Positions 6,669 to 14,616 of a DNA stretch of 18,544 nt are shown piece by piece. A program made the translations under genes and the position numbers. The notes beneath the pieces are model-generated. The model was not told the DNA's origin, did not search any database, and saw only the letters and a list, made by a program, of their open reading frames with translations. The stretch's first letter is position 1. Each line of letters starts with the position of its first letter. Source of the DNA: an uncultured Synergistales bacterium (GTDB taxonomy: Bacteria; Synergistota; Synergistia; Synergistales; Aminobacteriaceae); the NCBI GenBank assembly GCA_905233295.1, contig CAJODX010000002.1, positions 4,997-23,540 on the forward strand, given 5' to 3'.

Positions 6669-9293
6669 TCAGTTTATGTAGTTTTTCAAAAAATTTATTT
6701 CGTCATCGTGATTTTTAATTTCACCGTCGATAATTGCAAGTTTAATCGCGTTGAGAGCATCGCCAATCTCTTTGCCTTTTAATCCAAGTGCCTGCAAATC
6801 TTTTCCAGTGTACTCGCCTTTGGCTTTTGTCCAAAATTCCATATGTTCAACTATCAAACGTCTTGATTCAGGTGTGCGCAGACATGTAAGCCAGTAAAGG
6901 AGCGGAACTGTGCCGTAATCTTTGAAAAATAAATATGCCTCTGAATTTTTTGCGTTTTTTCGTCCCGAACAGAATTTTTCAACGTTAGGCCACTGCTGAA
7001 AACATTTTGTAAGCTGCTCTCTTTCATTGGGATTTAAATTCATTCTGTCCATTGCTGAAAATTTCACGTCATATTTTGCTTCGGAAAATACAACAGCCAT
7101 GCTGATGAGCCATTCCATACCCTTGAAATCAATTTCATGTTTTTTAGCTTGCATTATAAAATGTTCCATAACGTGAAGCCGTTGGTCAGCAGCTCTTGTT
7201 ACTTTCATGCCAGGGAAGAGAGCTTCCCAGATGCCAAGTTCGCACATTCGCATTACAATTTTTCTGAAACACGTTTCTTTTGACATCAATTCAAGTTCTG
7301 CACGAACTCTTGTTGTTGAAAGACATTCCAGCAAGCCGCCACGTACAGCACTTTTTAACAGACGCATTGTATTATCTTCAAAACTCATGTTCAGTCTTTG
7401 CTCAAGCCTGATGCCGCGCAATACTCTGGAAGGATCTTCAACAAAACTGAGATTGTGTAAAATTTTAAGTAATTTGTCTTTTAAATCCGCACGTCCTCCA
7501 AAGTTGTCAGTCAAGGTGCCCCAGTCGTTTTCGCTGAGAGAAATAGACATTGCATTCACCGTAAAATCTCTGCGGCTTAAATCCTGTTTTAATGAACTGT
7601 TTTGTACGATTGGTGTAGCCGCGGCATATTCGTAAAATTCGCGTCTTGCTGTTGCAACGTCAACTTTTTCACCGTCAGGAAATGTTATTGTACCGGTTTT
7701 GTATCTTCCGTGAAGAGTTGCCTTGCAGCCCGGTTCATTCCATGACATCACCAGCTTTTCGGCATCGCCTTCAACTGAAATATCAATGTCCATGTTGTGT
7801 ACACCCATTAAAATATCACGGACTGTACCGCCAACAAGGTACGCTTTCATTCCAAGCTCCTGAGCCTTTGTGCCGACACGTCTCAGCAAAGAAAGAGTTT
7901 TCAAGCTGAAAGAATTTTCCATGAGGTGTGTAACATTTTCAATCCACAAAAATCCTGTTGAATCCCGTGAATTTTCCTCACCAGAAAACAGTCCTGAACG
8001 GTATAGAGCCTTTAATAATGTAGCGCGCGACAACGTACCAATTAATTTCCCATTTTCATCTAACACCGGCATTTTTTCAAATCCGTATGTTGCCATCATT
8101 CTGTGTGCCTCATCAATCGAAGCTTCTGCGGAAAGACTGATTATGCCCTGCGTCATAAAATCGGAAATTTTTGCTCTGTCAAGTCCGTGAAGATGCGCTT
8201 TATCCAAATCTTTGCGCGTCATCATACCAACAACTTCACCGTTGGAATTTGCGACTGGCAGAGATTTAACACCGAAACGCAGCATAGTTCTGTATCCTTC
8301 ATCAACACGCGCATCGGGGCTTACGGCTATAACGGGTGAGTTCATTATATCAGCAACGCATACCATTGGAGTAATCGCTCCGGCTAAACGTTTTTCAATT
8401 TCATCTAACAGCTCTTTTATATCACGGTCAGTCAATGTTGCGCTTCCGGCTTGATAATGACCGCTTCCGCCGTATGGAGCCAAAAATTCTTTGACATTCA
8501 ATATACCTTCAACGCTTCTCGCGATGATGTTTATCTTTTTGCCGCCATTGTTCACGACTGCGATTGTAACGTGAGCATCGCAATATTCCTTTAATTTATT
8601 TACAAAAAGCGATAAACCCTGCACATATTTGTCTGTCTGCGCCCATGTTAAATTTATTTTAGCTCCGTTAATGTAGAGTTCACGCGTGTTTTCAGCGAGA
8701 GTATCAAGCAGTTTTCTGTCATCTGAAGATATGTCAGTCTCAACCTGCGACAAAATGCCTGACAAATCCGCACCGAGTTCCCTTAAATAGCTGATTGCGG
8801 CAATATCGCGCTCCGTTGTGGTTTCGTAGGTCAGCGCGCCTGTATCATCATAGATACCAAGTGCAAAAAGCGTGGCTTCTTCTGGTGTGATTTCCTTGCG
8901 TTCATTCAGTAAATGTTCAAGAACCATCGTTGTTGCCGCGCCTATGGGTTCATATACAAATTCTTCTGCAGGAATGTCATCAGGTGTTGCAGGGTGATGG
9001 TCATAAACATGTACGGCAACGTCCTGACGACCTGCAAGAGCTGCAAAAGGTCCGATTCTCTGACGTGAACGTGTATCTACAACAATCATCAAAGTTACTT
9101 CATCAAGATTTATTTTTTTTGGTGTTAAAATTTTAGATGCCCAGTGATGACCGTGCCGGGACATGAAATCACGAACTTTTCTGCTCATCGCTCCAGGAGG
9201 ACATATTACAGCTTCGGGATAAACTTTTTGAATTGCTACCATACTTGCGAGCGAATCAAAATCAGTGTTCAAATGGCTTGTTATCAGATACAT
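6669..9293 (-). CDS. DHH phosphoesterase / CBS / tRNA nucleotidyltransferase fusion (A-adding or CCA-adding enzyme)
   Basis: An 874-residue multidomain protein that probably adds A (or CCA) to tRNA 3' ends. Residues 1-300 are a DHH/DHHA1 phosphoesterase with intact motifs: DFDS near 11-14, VVDTR near 71-75, DHHP at 98-101, YDDTGA near 148-153 and GGSGH at 275-279. Two CBS domains follow (about 312-366 and 377-432). From about 465 comes the class II nucleotidyltransferase/poly(A) polymerase head: LVGGTVRD at 486-493, catalytic DID at 502-504, RRDFTVNAM at 574-582 and EDPSRVLRGIR at 619-629, then the helical body. This architecture is known for A-adding enzymes such as that of Aquifex, and often coexists with a separate CC-adding enzyme. 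Last gene of the operon, 4 bases after the DUF815 gene; its ribosome site lies within that gene's end. Confidence 0.92.
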   Translation of the reverse strand: MYLITSHLNTDFDSLASMVAIQKVYPEAVICPPGAMSRKVRDFMSRHGHHWASKILTPKKINLDEVTLMIVVDTRSRQRIGPFAALAGRQDVAVHVYDHHPATPDDIPAEEFVYEPIGAATTMVLEHLLNERKEITPEEATLFALGIYDDTGALTYETTTERDIAAISYLRELGADLSGILSQVETDISSDDRKLLDTLAENTRELYINGAKINLTWAQTDKYVQGLSLFVNKLKEYCDAHVTIAVVNNGGKKINIIARSVEGILNVKEFLAPYGGSGHYQAGSATLTDRDIKELLDEIEKRLAGAITPMVCVADIMNSPVIAVSPDARVDEGYRTMLRFGVKSLPVANSNGEVVGMMTRKDLDKAHLHGLDRAKISDFMTQGIISLSAEASIDEAHRMMATYGFEKMPVLDENGKLIGTLSRATLLKALYRSGLFSGEENSRDSTGFLWIENVTHLMENSFSLKTLSLLRRVGTKAQELGMKAYLVGGTVRDILMGVHNMDIDISVEGDAEKLVMSWNEPGCKATLHGRYKTGTITFPDGEKVDVATARREFYEYAAATPIVQNSSLKQDLSRRDFTVNAMSISLSENDWGTLTDNFGGRADLKDKLLKILHNLSFVEDPSRVLRGIRLEQRLNMSFEDNTMRLLKSAVRGGLLECLSTTRVRAELELMSKETCFRKIVMRMCELGIWEALFPGMKVTRAADQRLHVMEHFIMQAKKHEIDFKGMEWLISMAVVFSEAKYDVKFSAMDRMNLNPNEREQLTKCFQQWPNVEKFCSGRKNAKNSEAYLFFKDYGTVPLLYWLTCLRTPESRRLIVEHMEFWTKAKGEYTGKDLQALGLKGKEIGDALNAIKLAIIDGEIKNHDDEINFLKNYIN

Positions 9294-9297
9294 TACT

Positions 9298-10515
9298 TCA
9301 TTTCTCCTGTTTCATTCCAAGATTGTAATCAACAAACTGTCTTGCAGCACGCCCTGACTTTCCGCCGTGTCTTAACTCCCATTTATCAGCGGCTTTTAAT
9401 AATTCATCACGGTTAAAAATCAAACCTGATTTTTCAGCGAGTTTTAATACAATTTCGTGATATTCATCTCTTGTTGGTGCTGAATAGTTTATTGCAATGC
9501 CAAAACGTGATGCTAGCGATAATTTTTCTTCAACCGTGTCAGACCTGTGAATATCGCCGTTATGTTCCATATCATCTCTGTCGCTCCATACTTCACGGAT
9601 TAAATGCCGTCTGTTTGACGTTGCATAAATCAAAACGTTGTCAGGTCTTGTTTCGATGCCGCCTTCGATTACAGCTTTAAGATATTTGTATTCGCTTTCA
9701 TCATTTTCAAATGAAAGGTCGTCAATGAAGATGATAAATTTGTAATTGCGCTTCCTCAATGTTCCCGTAAGCTTTAAAATTTCTTTGAACTGGTGTTTGT
9801 AAATTTCAACAACTCTCAGCCCTCTTGAAAAATATTCATTCAATAACGCTTTGATACTGGTAGATTTTCCCGTTCCTCCATCGCCGTACAACAAAACATT
9901 GTTTGCAGGCAGTCCATTCAAAAATGCCTCGGTGTTTTTTTTCAATTCATCTTTTTGAATGCCGTAGCCGACTATATCTTTTAATTTTATATCGCCGACA
10001 TTTTTGTTGGCAACAGGTATTATTGTATTTGTGCCGAGCCTGAAAGCTTTGTTAAGCGCAAACATTCCGATTCCGAAATTTTTGTAAAAATCACTGACAT
10101 ATTCAAAAAATTCTTCAGGCGTTCCGGCGTTTGCCAGCTTTGCAGCATAATCGCAAATCAAAGATTTTCCATCACAGCTGCCTTTGAAGTCTGATACATA
10201 TGCAATACTATCATGTAATTGTCTGTAAAGCTGCATAAATATTTCAAAATCATGGAGCACAAGTTCTTTCAGAGAGCCTGTCGGGCTGCTGCGTCTTTCA
10301 GATGCAAGAGAAAATACATTTTCATTACTCAAAATAAAATGAGTAAGATAGTTGTGCCAAAGATTTCCGCAAGCATAATTATTTTCATGCGCTGTTTCAA
10401 TGATTTTATGAATTATCCTGAAAGCTTCATCGCTGTTGTTTTTAACAATGGCATTTGACATCAGAACCGGCAGAGAATCCGCGGACGCGTTATAAACAAA
10501 TAAAACTGAAGGCAT
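9298..10515 (-). CDS. DUF815-family AAA+ ATPase
   Basis: A cytoplasmic P-loop ATPase of the DUF815 family, whose cellular role is not established. The 405-residue form has a helical N-terminal half and then an AAA+ core: Walker A GDGGTGKST near 211-219, Walker B FIIFIDDLS near 260-268, an LIYATSNRRH stretch near 295-305 as sensor 1, and a C-terminal lid. The 'TRDEYHEIVLKLAEKSG' segment is characteristic of the family. I chose ATG at 10515, with AAAGGA 10 bases upstream and only 2 bases after the preceding stop. The frame stays open to 10611, but that extension would overlap the upstream gene. It sits directly before the tRNA nucleotidyltransferase fusion, suggesting co-transcription but not a shared function. 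Confidence 0.88.
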   Translation of the reverse strand: MPSVLFVYNASADSLPVLMSNAIVKNNSDEAFRIIHKIIETAHENNYACGNLWHNYLTHFILSNENVFSLASERRSSPTGSLKELVLHDFEIFMQLYRQLHDSIAYVSDFKGSCDGKSLICDYAAKLANAGTPEEFFEYVSDFYKNFGIGMFALNKAFRLGTNTIIPVANKNVGDIKLKDIVGYGIQKDELKKNTEAFLNGLPANNVLLYGDGGTGKSTSIKALLNEYFSRGLRVVEIYKHQFKEILKLTGTLRKRNYKFIIFIDDLSFENDESEYKYLKAVIEGGIETRPDNVLIYATSNRRHLIREVWSDRDDMEHNGDIHRSDTVEEKLSLASRFGIAINYSAPTRDEYHEIVLKLAEKSGLIFNRDELLKAADKWELRHGGKSGRAARQFVDYNLGMKQEK

Positions 10516-10517
10516 AA

Positions 10518-11273
10518 CTATTTTATCCTTTCTGTATGAATTGTGCCAAGCCAGTAATAGCCCCAAGCTTTCGCCTGTTGAGCCAATACAGGCATATCCT
10601 GCTCGTACCATTTAAAGTTACTTTGTCTCAATAATTGCCGTATCTTAATATTTTCTCTGAGCAAAATGTCTTTCGGACGAAGCCCTTCTTTCACATTCAG
10701 CTGATGCCATCCGCTGCCTGTCCAGACGTAAACAACTTTCGGATTTTTACCTTTCCACGCCACTGGTACAGCCGGATTTTCAAGAACTCCGATTCTGTCA
10801 ACAGTGCCTTTCCAGTTGCCTATCGCCATAAATTCATATTTAAATGTCCAATCTGGAATGTATGTCGATTGTGTTTTGCCCTGCGCCATTTGTGAACGAG
10901 TGAAAGTTCTCTGCTGGACTGCAAGCATGTCTTCAGTAGGAAGTTTTCTCAGCTCTGAAATCTGAGCTTCACTTACCCATTTTGTAATACCGGCAGTTGA
11001 TGGAACTATTGAGCCTACAACATAATTTGTAGCGACAAGGTTAGGTCCTTCAGATGTGCCGTAAACCCACATTCCGTCGGAATTTTCTTTCACGGGATAG
11101 CCGTCAAGCGTAATATACCAGTCTTTGGGCATATTGTAAGGTTTGTAAACATAGAAAGTCATTCCCGCATAAGGAGACTCCGGCACTAACAAAGGTTCCG
11201 TTATGTAACGTTTGGCTTCAGAGCATGAACATAATGCAAAAAAGAAAATTAAAGCCCAAAATTTTTTCATCAT
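10518..11273 (-). CDS. Exported protein, possibly a lipoprotein, paralogue of the preceding gene product
   Basis: I do not recognise this 251-residue protein. Residues 1-19 are a signal peptide; ALCSC at 13-17 could act as a lipobox with lipidation at Cys17. Two segments match its upstream neighbour. The N-terminal one (about 36-93) shares FYVYKPxNxP, DGYxV, a GxWxY word and YVVGSxxPS. The C-terminal one (about 140-251) shares AIG-WK, DRIGVLE-PA-PVAWKGK-P, WTG--W-QLN and a closing WGY-WL. The middle differs and is shorter here. The high content of W and Y and the repeated short strands suggest a beta-rich domain. The start ATG (11273) directly abuts the previous TAA; a second Met follows at codon 2. 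GGAG lies 6 bases upstream. Function unknown; likely in the envelope. Confidence 0.8.
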   Translation of the reverse strand: MMKKFWALIFFFALCSCSEAKRYITEPLLVPESPYAGMTFYVYKPYNMPKDWYITLDGYPVKENSDGMWVYGTSEGPNLVATNYVVGSIVPSTAGITKWVSEAQISELRKLPTEDMLAVQQRTFTRSQMAQGKTQSTYIPDWTFKYEFMAIGNWKGTVDRIGVLENPAVPVAWKGKNPKVVYVWTGSGWHQLNVKEGLRPKDILLRENIKIRQLLRQSNFKWYEQDMPVLAQQAKAWGYYWLGTIHTERIK

Positions 11274-12158
11274 TTAGTACTCCGTGCTTATTAATATTTT
11301 ATCAAGCCACTGATAACCCCACATAGCCGCATATTGAGACAGAATATATGAATCGTTATCTGTCCAGACGGGGGCGTTCAGTTTATTTGTATGCACTGTC
11401 AGACTGTAAATTTCATTTCTTATCGTGCTTAACGCGTTTACGTGCCGATTTCTGGCGTTTAACTGCCGCCATTCTCTTCCTGTCCACGCGTAAATAACCT
11501 CGGGATATTTACCTTTCCATGCCACAGGAATTGCAGGTTTTTCAAGCACTCCTATGCGGTCGATACTGCTTTTCCATTTACCGACAGCAATAAAATTTGA
11601 ATTTTGTGTCCATTCCGGAGCATTTTGTACGTAGTATCTTAAAGTCGTAACAGGTGCGGCGGGTGGCGTATAAACGTTTTTCTGAACATATACCGGCGTT
11701 TTTGTTCTTTTCGTTATTGGTGTAACATCAATTCTCATAACCTCGGGTGAATTTAGTTCAAGTGATATTACGTTATCGGGCGTTAATCTTGTTCCCGCAG
11801 GTTTTATTGTAATTGGCACAGGCGTTTTTTGTGTGCCTGGAATATATGCAACAGATGAAATTTTTGCATCATAAGGAGTTAATTTTACAACAGATGGAAT
11901 GACTGAACCTACAACATAACCGGTCTTTTTGATTCCTGATTTTTCATTTGAAGCGTAATTCCAAATCCCTTGCGAATCTTTGAATACAAGATAGCCGTCA
12001 TAAGTCGCAAAAAATTCGTCAGGAACATTTACAGGCTTATAAACATAAAAATTCATGGAATGGTACGCAGGCTGTGTTACAAGCATTGAATCCCCGCAAA
12101 AGGCAGGGACTGTGAAAAACATTAAAAACGCGGCGCATACAAAAATTTTTTTATACAA
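11274..12158 (-). CDS. Exported protein of unknown function, first of two tandem paralogues
   Basis: I do not recognise the family. The protein has a hydrophobic signal peptide ending around PAFCG (about residue 22), then an N-terminal domain with FYVYKPVNVP, a DGYLV word, GIWNY and YVVGSVIPS, a linker of about 90 residues rich in P, T and K, and a C-terminal domain with FIAVGKWK, DRIGVLE, PVAWKGKYP, WTGREWRQLN and WGYQWL. Both domains recur in the next gene, so the pair arose by tandem duplication. The start is uncertain: GTG at 12167 gives 297 residues but overlaps the ribosome site, whereas TTG at 12158 (294 residues, MYKKIFVC) has AGAGG eight bases upstream and gives a cleaner signal peptide. 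I prefer the latter. It follows the TPR gene with an 18-base gap. Confidence 0.78.
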   Translation of the reverse strand: MYKKIFVCAAFLMFFTVPAFCGDSMLVTQPAYHSMNFYVYKPVNVPDEFFATYDGYLVFKDSQGIWNYASNEKSGIKKTGYVVGSVIPSVVKLTPYDAKISSVAYIPGTQKTPVPITIKPAGTRLTPDNVISLELNSPEVMRIDVTPITKRTKTPVYVQKNVYTPPAAPVTTLRYYVQNAPEWTQNSNFIAVGKWKSSIDRIGVLEKPAIPVAWKGKYPEVIYAWTGREWRQLNARNRHVNALSTIRNEIYSLTVHTNKLNAPVWTDNDSYILSQYAAMWGYQWLDKILISTEY

Positions 12159-12176
12159 AATTCTCACCTCTTTGTA

Positions 12177-13541
12177 TCAATATCGGCTGTCCTGTCCAAC
12201 AGGAGGAATTGAATTTTCCGGCTCTGAAACTGTTCCGGGATCAGGCATAAACTGACCGACAGGCGGCAAATATTCTGACTGTTTTCTTTCAGGTTGTACA
12301 GGTTCTTCCTCAATTTGTTTTTGTTTCACAGGTTCGGGAGCTTTCGGCTGCTGAACAGGCTTTCTGACCTGCTCTTTTACTGGTGCAGGCTCTTGAACCG
12401 CAGTTTGGGGTGCTGCCGTTTGAGTTTGTGTTTTTGTTTTCGGCTGTTCTGTTGGCTTAGGCTGAGTTGGTTTCACATTCTGCACGCTTTTTGTTTTAGA
12501 CTTTGAAGATGTTACAGTTTTTGTATTTTGGGTTCGTTTCTCAGAGTCTTTAACAATTTTCCTAGGCGCAGTCTTAGTCTGCGTCTTTTTTTTCGCAGGT
12601 ACGGCAATCTTTATTTCTTTAGTCTCAACCTCAACAGGCGCAGGAGCTTTTGCAATTATCTGACCGGGTTCAGGCGGATTATACAGCGGAACATCAGCAC
12701 GAACATTGGGATTTTCAGCATTAACATAACTGTTTGAATACCCCGGAATTTTGTAAGAATACAAATTTTCAGCGACTTCCGTTTTTTGTATCTGCTGAGG
12801 ATTATACACGCTCGTTTCGTAATTCACTGAAATTTCTTCGGGGGAAGGCGGTACATACACAGCAGGACTCCATGCATCTCCGTCTGTCGGATTTGCACCC
12901 GGCTCTGGAGGCACGTAAACAGGAACTTTTGGTATTTCAGGATCGTTAGGTGCTGACGGAAAATTTCCGCGTCCAGCAATGATCATTCCATCATTGGCTG
13001 TGGCAACCGGATAAACACGCGCCGGACGTTTCGGATCCCACAACGGAGTTTTTTCGCTGTCATTTGGATAATATACAACACGCGATAAAGGTTCAAACGC
13101 CGGATCAATCGTTACAGCTTTTGAATAAAAATACTGTGCCTGATGAAATCCGCCCGTCTTTTCGTGATAAACTCCGTACCAATACCATGCATTGGGATCA
13201 TTTCGATTTTCCTGTATTGCCTTGAGCAGCCATGGTTTTGCATCGTTATATCTTTCGGCTTTCATCAAAGCTATCCCGCGTTCAAGAGAACTCGGCTTAG
13301 GTGCTGAAGTTTTCTTTGTCGCGTTTTTCTTTGCAGGAGCTTTCTTCGTTGTTTTTTTCTTCTTAGAAGATGCAGTCTTTTTCGCCGGAGTTTTTTGCGG
13401 CGTTTCTTTAGCAGGTACAACAATCTCTATCCGCTCAGGATAAGGCATGTAAGGCGTGCTGTCATCGACAACAACCTCAGCGGCTTCGAGCAAATCTGCA
13501 AATATTATTATACATAACAAAATTGCAAATATCTTTTTCAT
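12177..13541 (-). CDS. Exported TPR protein with basic linker and proline-rich, low-complexity C-terminal half
   Basis: A 454-residue protein with a signal peptide (residues 1-20, cleavage near LLEA/AE). Residues about 44-84 form a strongly basic K/A/T linker. Two tetratricopeptide repeats follow (about 84-150, with ERYNDAKPWLLKAIQ and then GGFHQAQYFYSKAVTIDP), a module for protein contacts. Beyond these lies a proline-rich region in which the word V/L-Y-x-PP-x-P recurs three times (near 208, 228 and 287), a long K/T/Q/P low-complexity tract (about 300-420), and a final PPVGQ repeated at about 426 and 446. Such tracts resemble periplasm-spanning or wall-binding linkers. The start has AGGAAGTG upstream. 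No enzyme motif is seen. The role may be a scaffold for the neighbouring exported proteins; this is inference. Confidence 0.82.
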   Translation of the reverse strand: MKKIFAILLCIIIFADLLEAAEVVVDDSTPYMPYPERIEIVVPAKETPQKTPAKKTASSKKKKTTKKAPAKKNATKKTSAPKPSSLERGIALMKAERYNDAKPWLLKAIQENRNDPNAWYWYGVYHEKTGGFHQAQYFYSKAVTIDPAFEPLSRVVYYPNDSEKTPLWDPKRPARVYPVATANDGMIIAGRGNFPSAPNDPEIPKVPVYVPPEPGANPTDGDAWSPAVYVPPSPEEISVNYETSVYNPQQIQKTEVAENLYSYKIPGYSNSYVNAENPNVRADVPLYNPPEPGQIIAKAPAPVEVETKEIKIAVPAKKKTQTKTAPRKIVKDSEKRTQNTKTVTSSKSKTKSVQNVKPTQPKPTEQPKTKTQTQTAAPQTAVQEPAPVKEQVRKPVQQPKAPEPVKQKQIEEEPVQPERKQSEYLPPVGQFMPDPGTVSEPENSIPPVGQDSRY

Positions 13542-13562
13542 TTTTTCACTTCCTAACAGTTT

Positions 13563-14615
13563 TTATCTCCCTGTCATTCTGGTTTTCTTTACCACAATAT
13601 CTTTCAGTGTTACAGGCTCTTTTTTGTTATCCTGTACAACTCTCACGATTGCGTTATCATCATAAACTTTTATGACTTTGACTTTGCCTATAACCTTCGG
13701 CAGTACAACAACAGGATTTTCAGGATCGACTGTAACGTAGGTATCAGCTCTCATAACATCGAGAACATCTCCGACGTGAACAGCGTCAAGAGTTCCGTTT
13801 GCGACACCGCCCAGCGAGATTATATAATCCCGTCTCTTTCGCGTTGAAGTTGCCGTAGGTGCTAAAATTCTTCCGATAGTTGAATACGAAGTCGAAAAAT
13901 TATCTTTGCCCATGAGCTGCGCGTTGGGTTCGTTGCTTCTGATTGCATTGCGAACCTGCGACATCGACTCTTTGTATGCCTGTTCAATAGCTTTCTTTAT
14001 CGACTGCCAGTGCGACGTATTTTTAAACTGATCCCAAGTCGGACGGCTCATTTTCTGACCTTTGTAACTTGAATTTGTCAAACCGAAAAGGTCAAGCCCG
14101 TATTCAAACGGAATCCCCAAGCCGCTGACTGCTGAATCAAACCAATAAATATCTTCATCGGAATCCAAAACAAATTTCCGATCTGTGCCTTTGACATTCC
14201 TCACTGTGAGTTCGTCAACCTTTGCACGGTCATAAACTCTAAGCCTTATCAATGCCCTGCCCGTCTGTGCCGTTCCGACAACATGCCGCTCTTTCATTAC
14301 AGCCTGATACAGCTCAAGCTGCACAGCCATGTCATCACCGCGCCTTGAACCTGAAAGCCATCTGTTCATAGCGGCTTCATCAAGAGTTCTGGCTTCGATT
14401 AAAGGCGAAAGCTTGAAGAGCTGTTCAAGATATTCCGACATTTTTTCTTCGAGGACGTTGAAAGGATAATATTTGCTCTCCCAGACTTCAAGACCCGTTG
14501 AGTTTATAGTCGGGAAAATCACAACAGAAAGCCTTCGCTGACCTTCAGCACATGCCTGAAAAGACAATGCGGAAAATATTAAAACTAAAACGGCACATAA
14601 AAAACTTTTTTTCAT
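13563..14615 (-). CDS. Exported protein with CsgG/FlgT-like features
   Basis: A 350-residue exported protein with a clear signal peptide (residues 1-23, cleavage after ACA). The mature N-terminus 'RRLSVVIFPTINSTG' begins with a beta strand and an FPxxNxTG word, as in the periplasmic or outer-membrane CsgG/LpoB/FlgT-type fold. The middle (about 185-250) is helical. The last 85 residues (GDVLDVMRA ... VIGKVKVIKVYDDNAIVRVV) look like the small beta domain at the end of FlgT-like proteins, in which a GD-x-L/F word precedes a valine-rich strand pair. The family call is by pattern only and unverified. No lipobox is obvious. The start ATG lies one base after the preceding stop with only a weak ribosome site, so translation is probably coupled. 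Confidence 0.72.
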   Translation of the reverse strand: MKKSFLCAVLVLIFSALSFQACAEGQRRLSVVIFPTINSTGLEVWESKYYPFNVLEEKMSEYLEQLFKLSPLIEARTLDEAAMNRWLSGSRRGDDMAVQLELYQAVMKERHVVGTAQTGRALIRLRVYDRAKVDELTVRNVKGTDRKFVLDSDEDIYWFDSAVSGLGIPFEYGLDLFGLTNSSYKGQKMSRPTWDQFKNTSHWQSIKKAIEQAYKESMSQVRNAIRSNEPNAQLMGKDNFSTSYSTIGRILAPTATSTRKRRDYIISLGGVANGTLDAVHVGDVLDVMRADTYVTVDPENPVVVLPKVIGKVKVIKVYDDNAIVRVVQDNKKEPVTLKDIVVKKTRMTGR

Positions 14616-14616
14616 T

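Noticed and set aside
7207..8454. Open plus-strand frames of 78-142 codons within the minus-strand nucleotidyltransferase fusion.
   Set aside because: They are antisense shadows of a gene with full domain support, and their products show no recognisable domains.
10516..10611. Extension of the DUF815 gene to 10611.
   Set aside because: It would overlap the previous gene by about 90 bases. ATG at 10515 has a proper ribosome site and fits the operon spacing.
12159..12167. GTG start of the first paralogue at 12167.
   Set aside because: The GTG shares its first base with the AGAGG ribosome site. TTG at 12158 has ideal spacing, though the choice is not certain.
12294..13443. Plus-strand frames with F/L/R-rich products opposite the TPR gene.
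   Set aside because: Their composition is the mirror of the K/T/P/Q low-complexity tracts of the real gene on the other strand.
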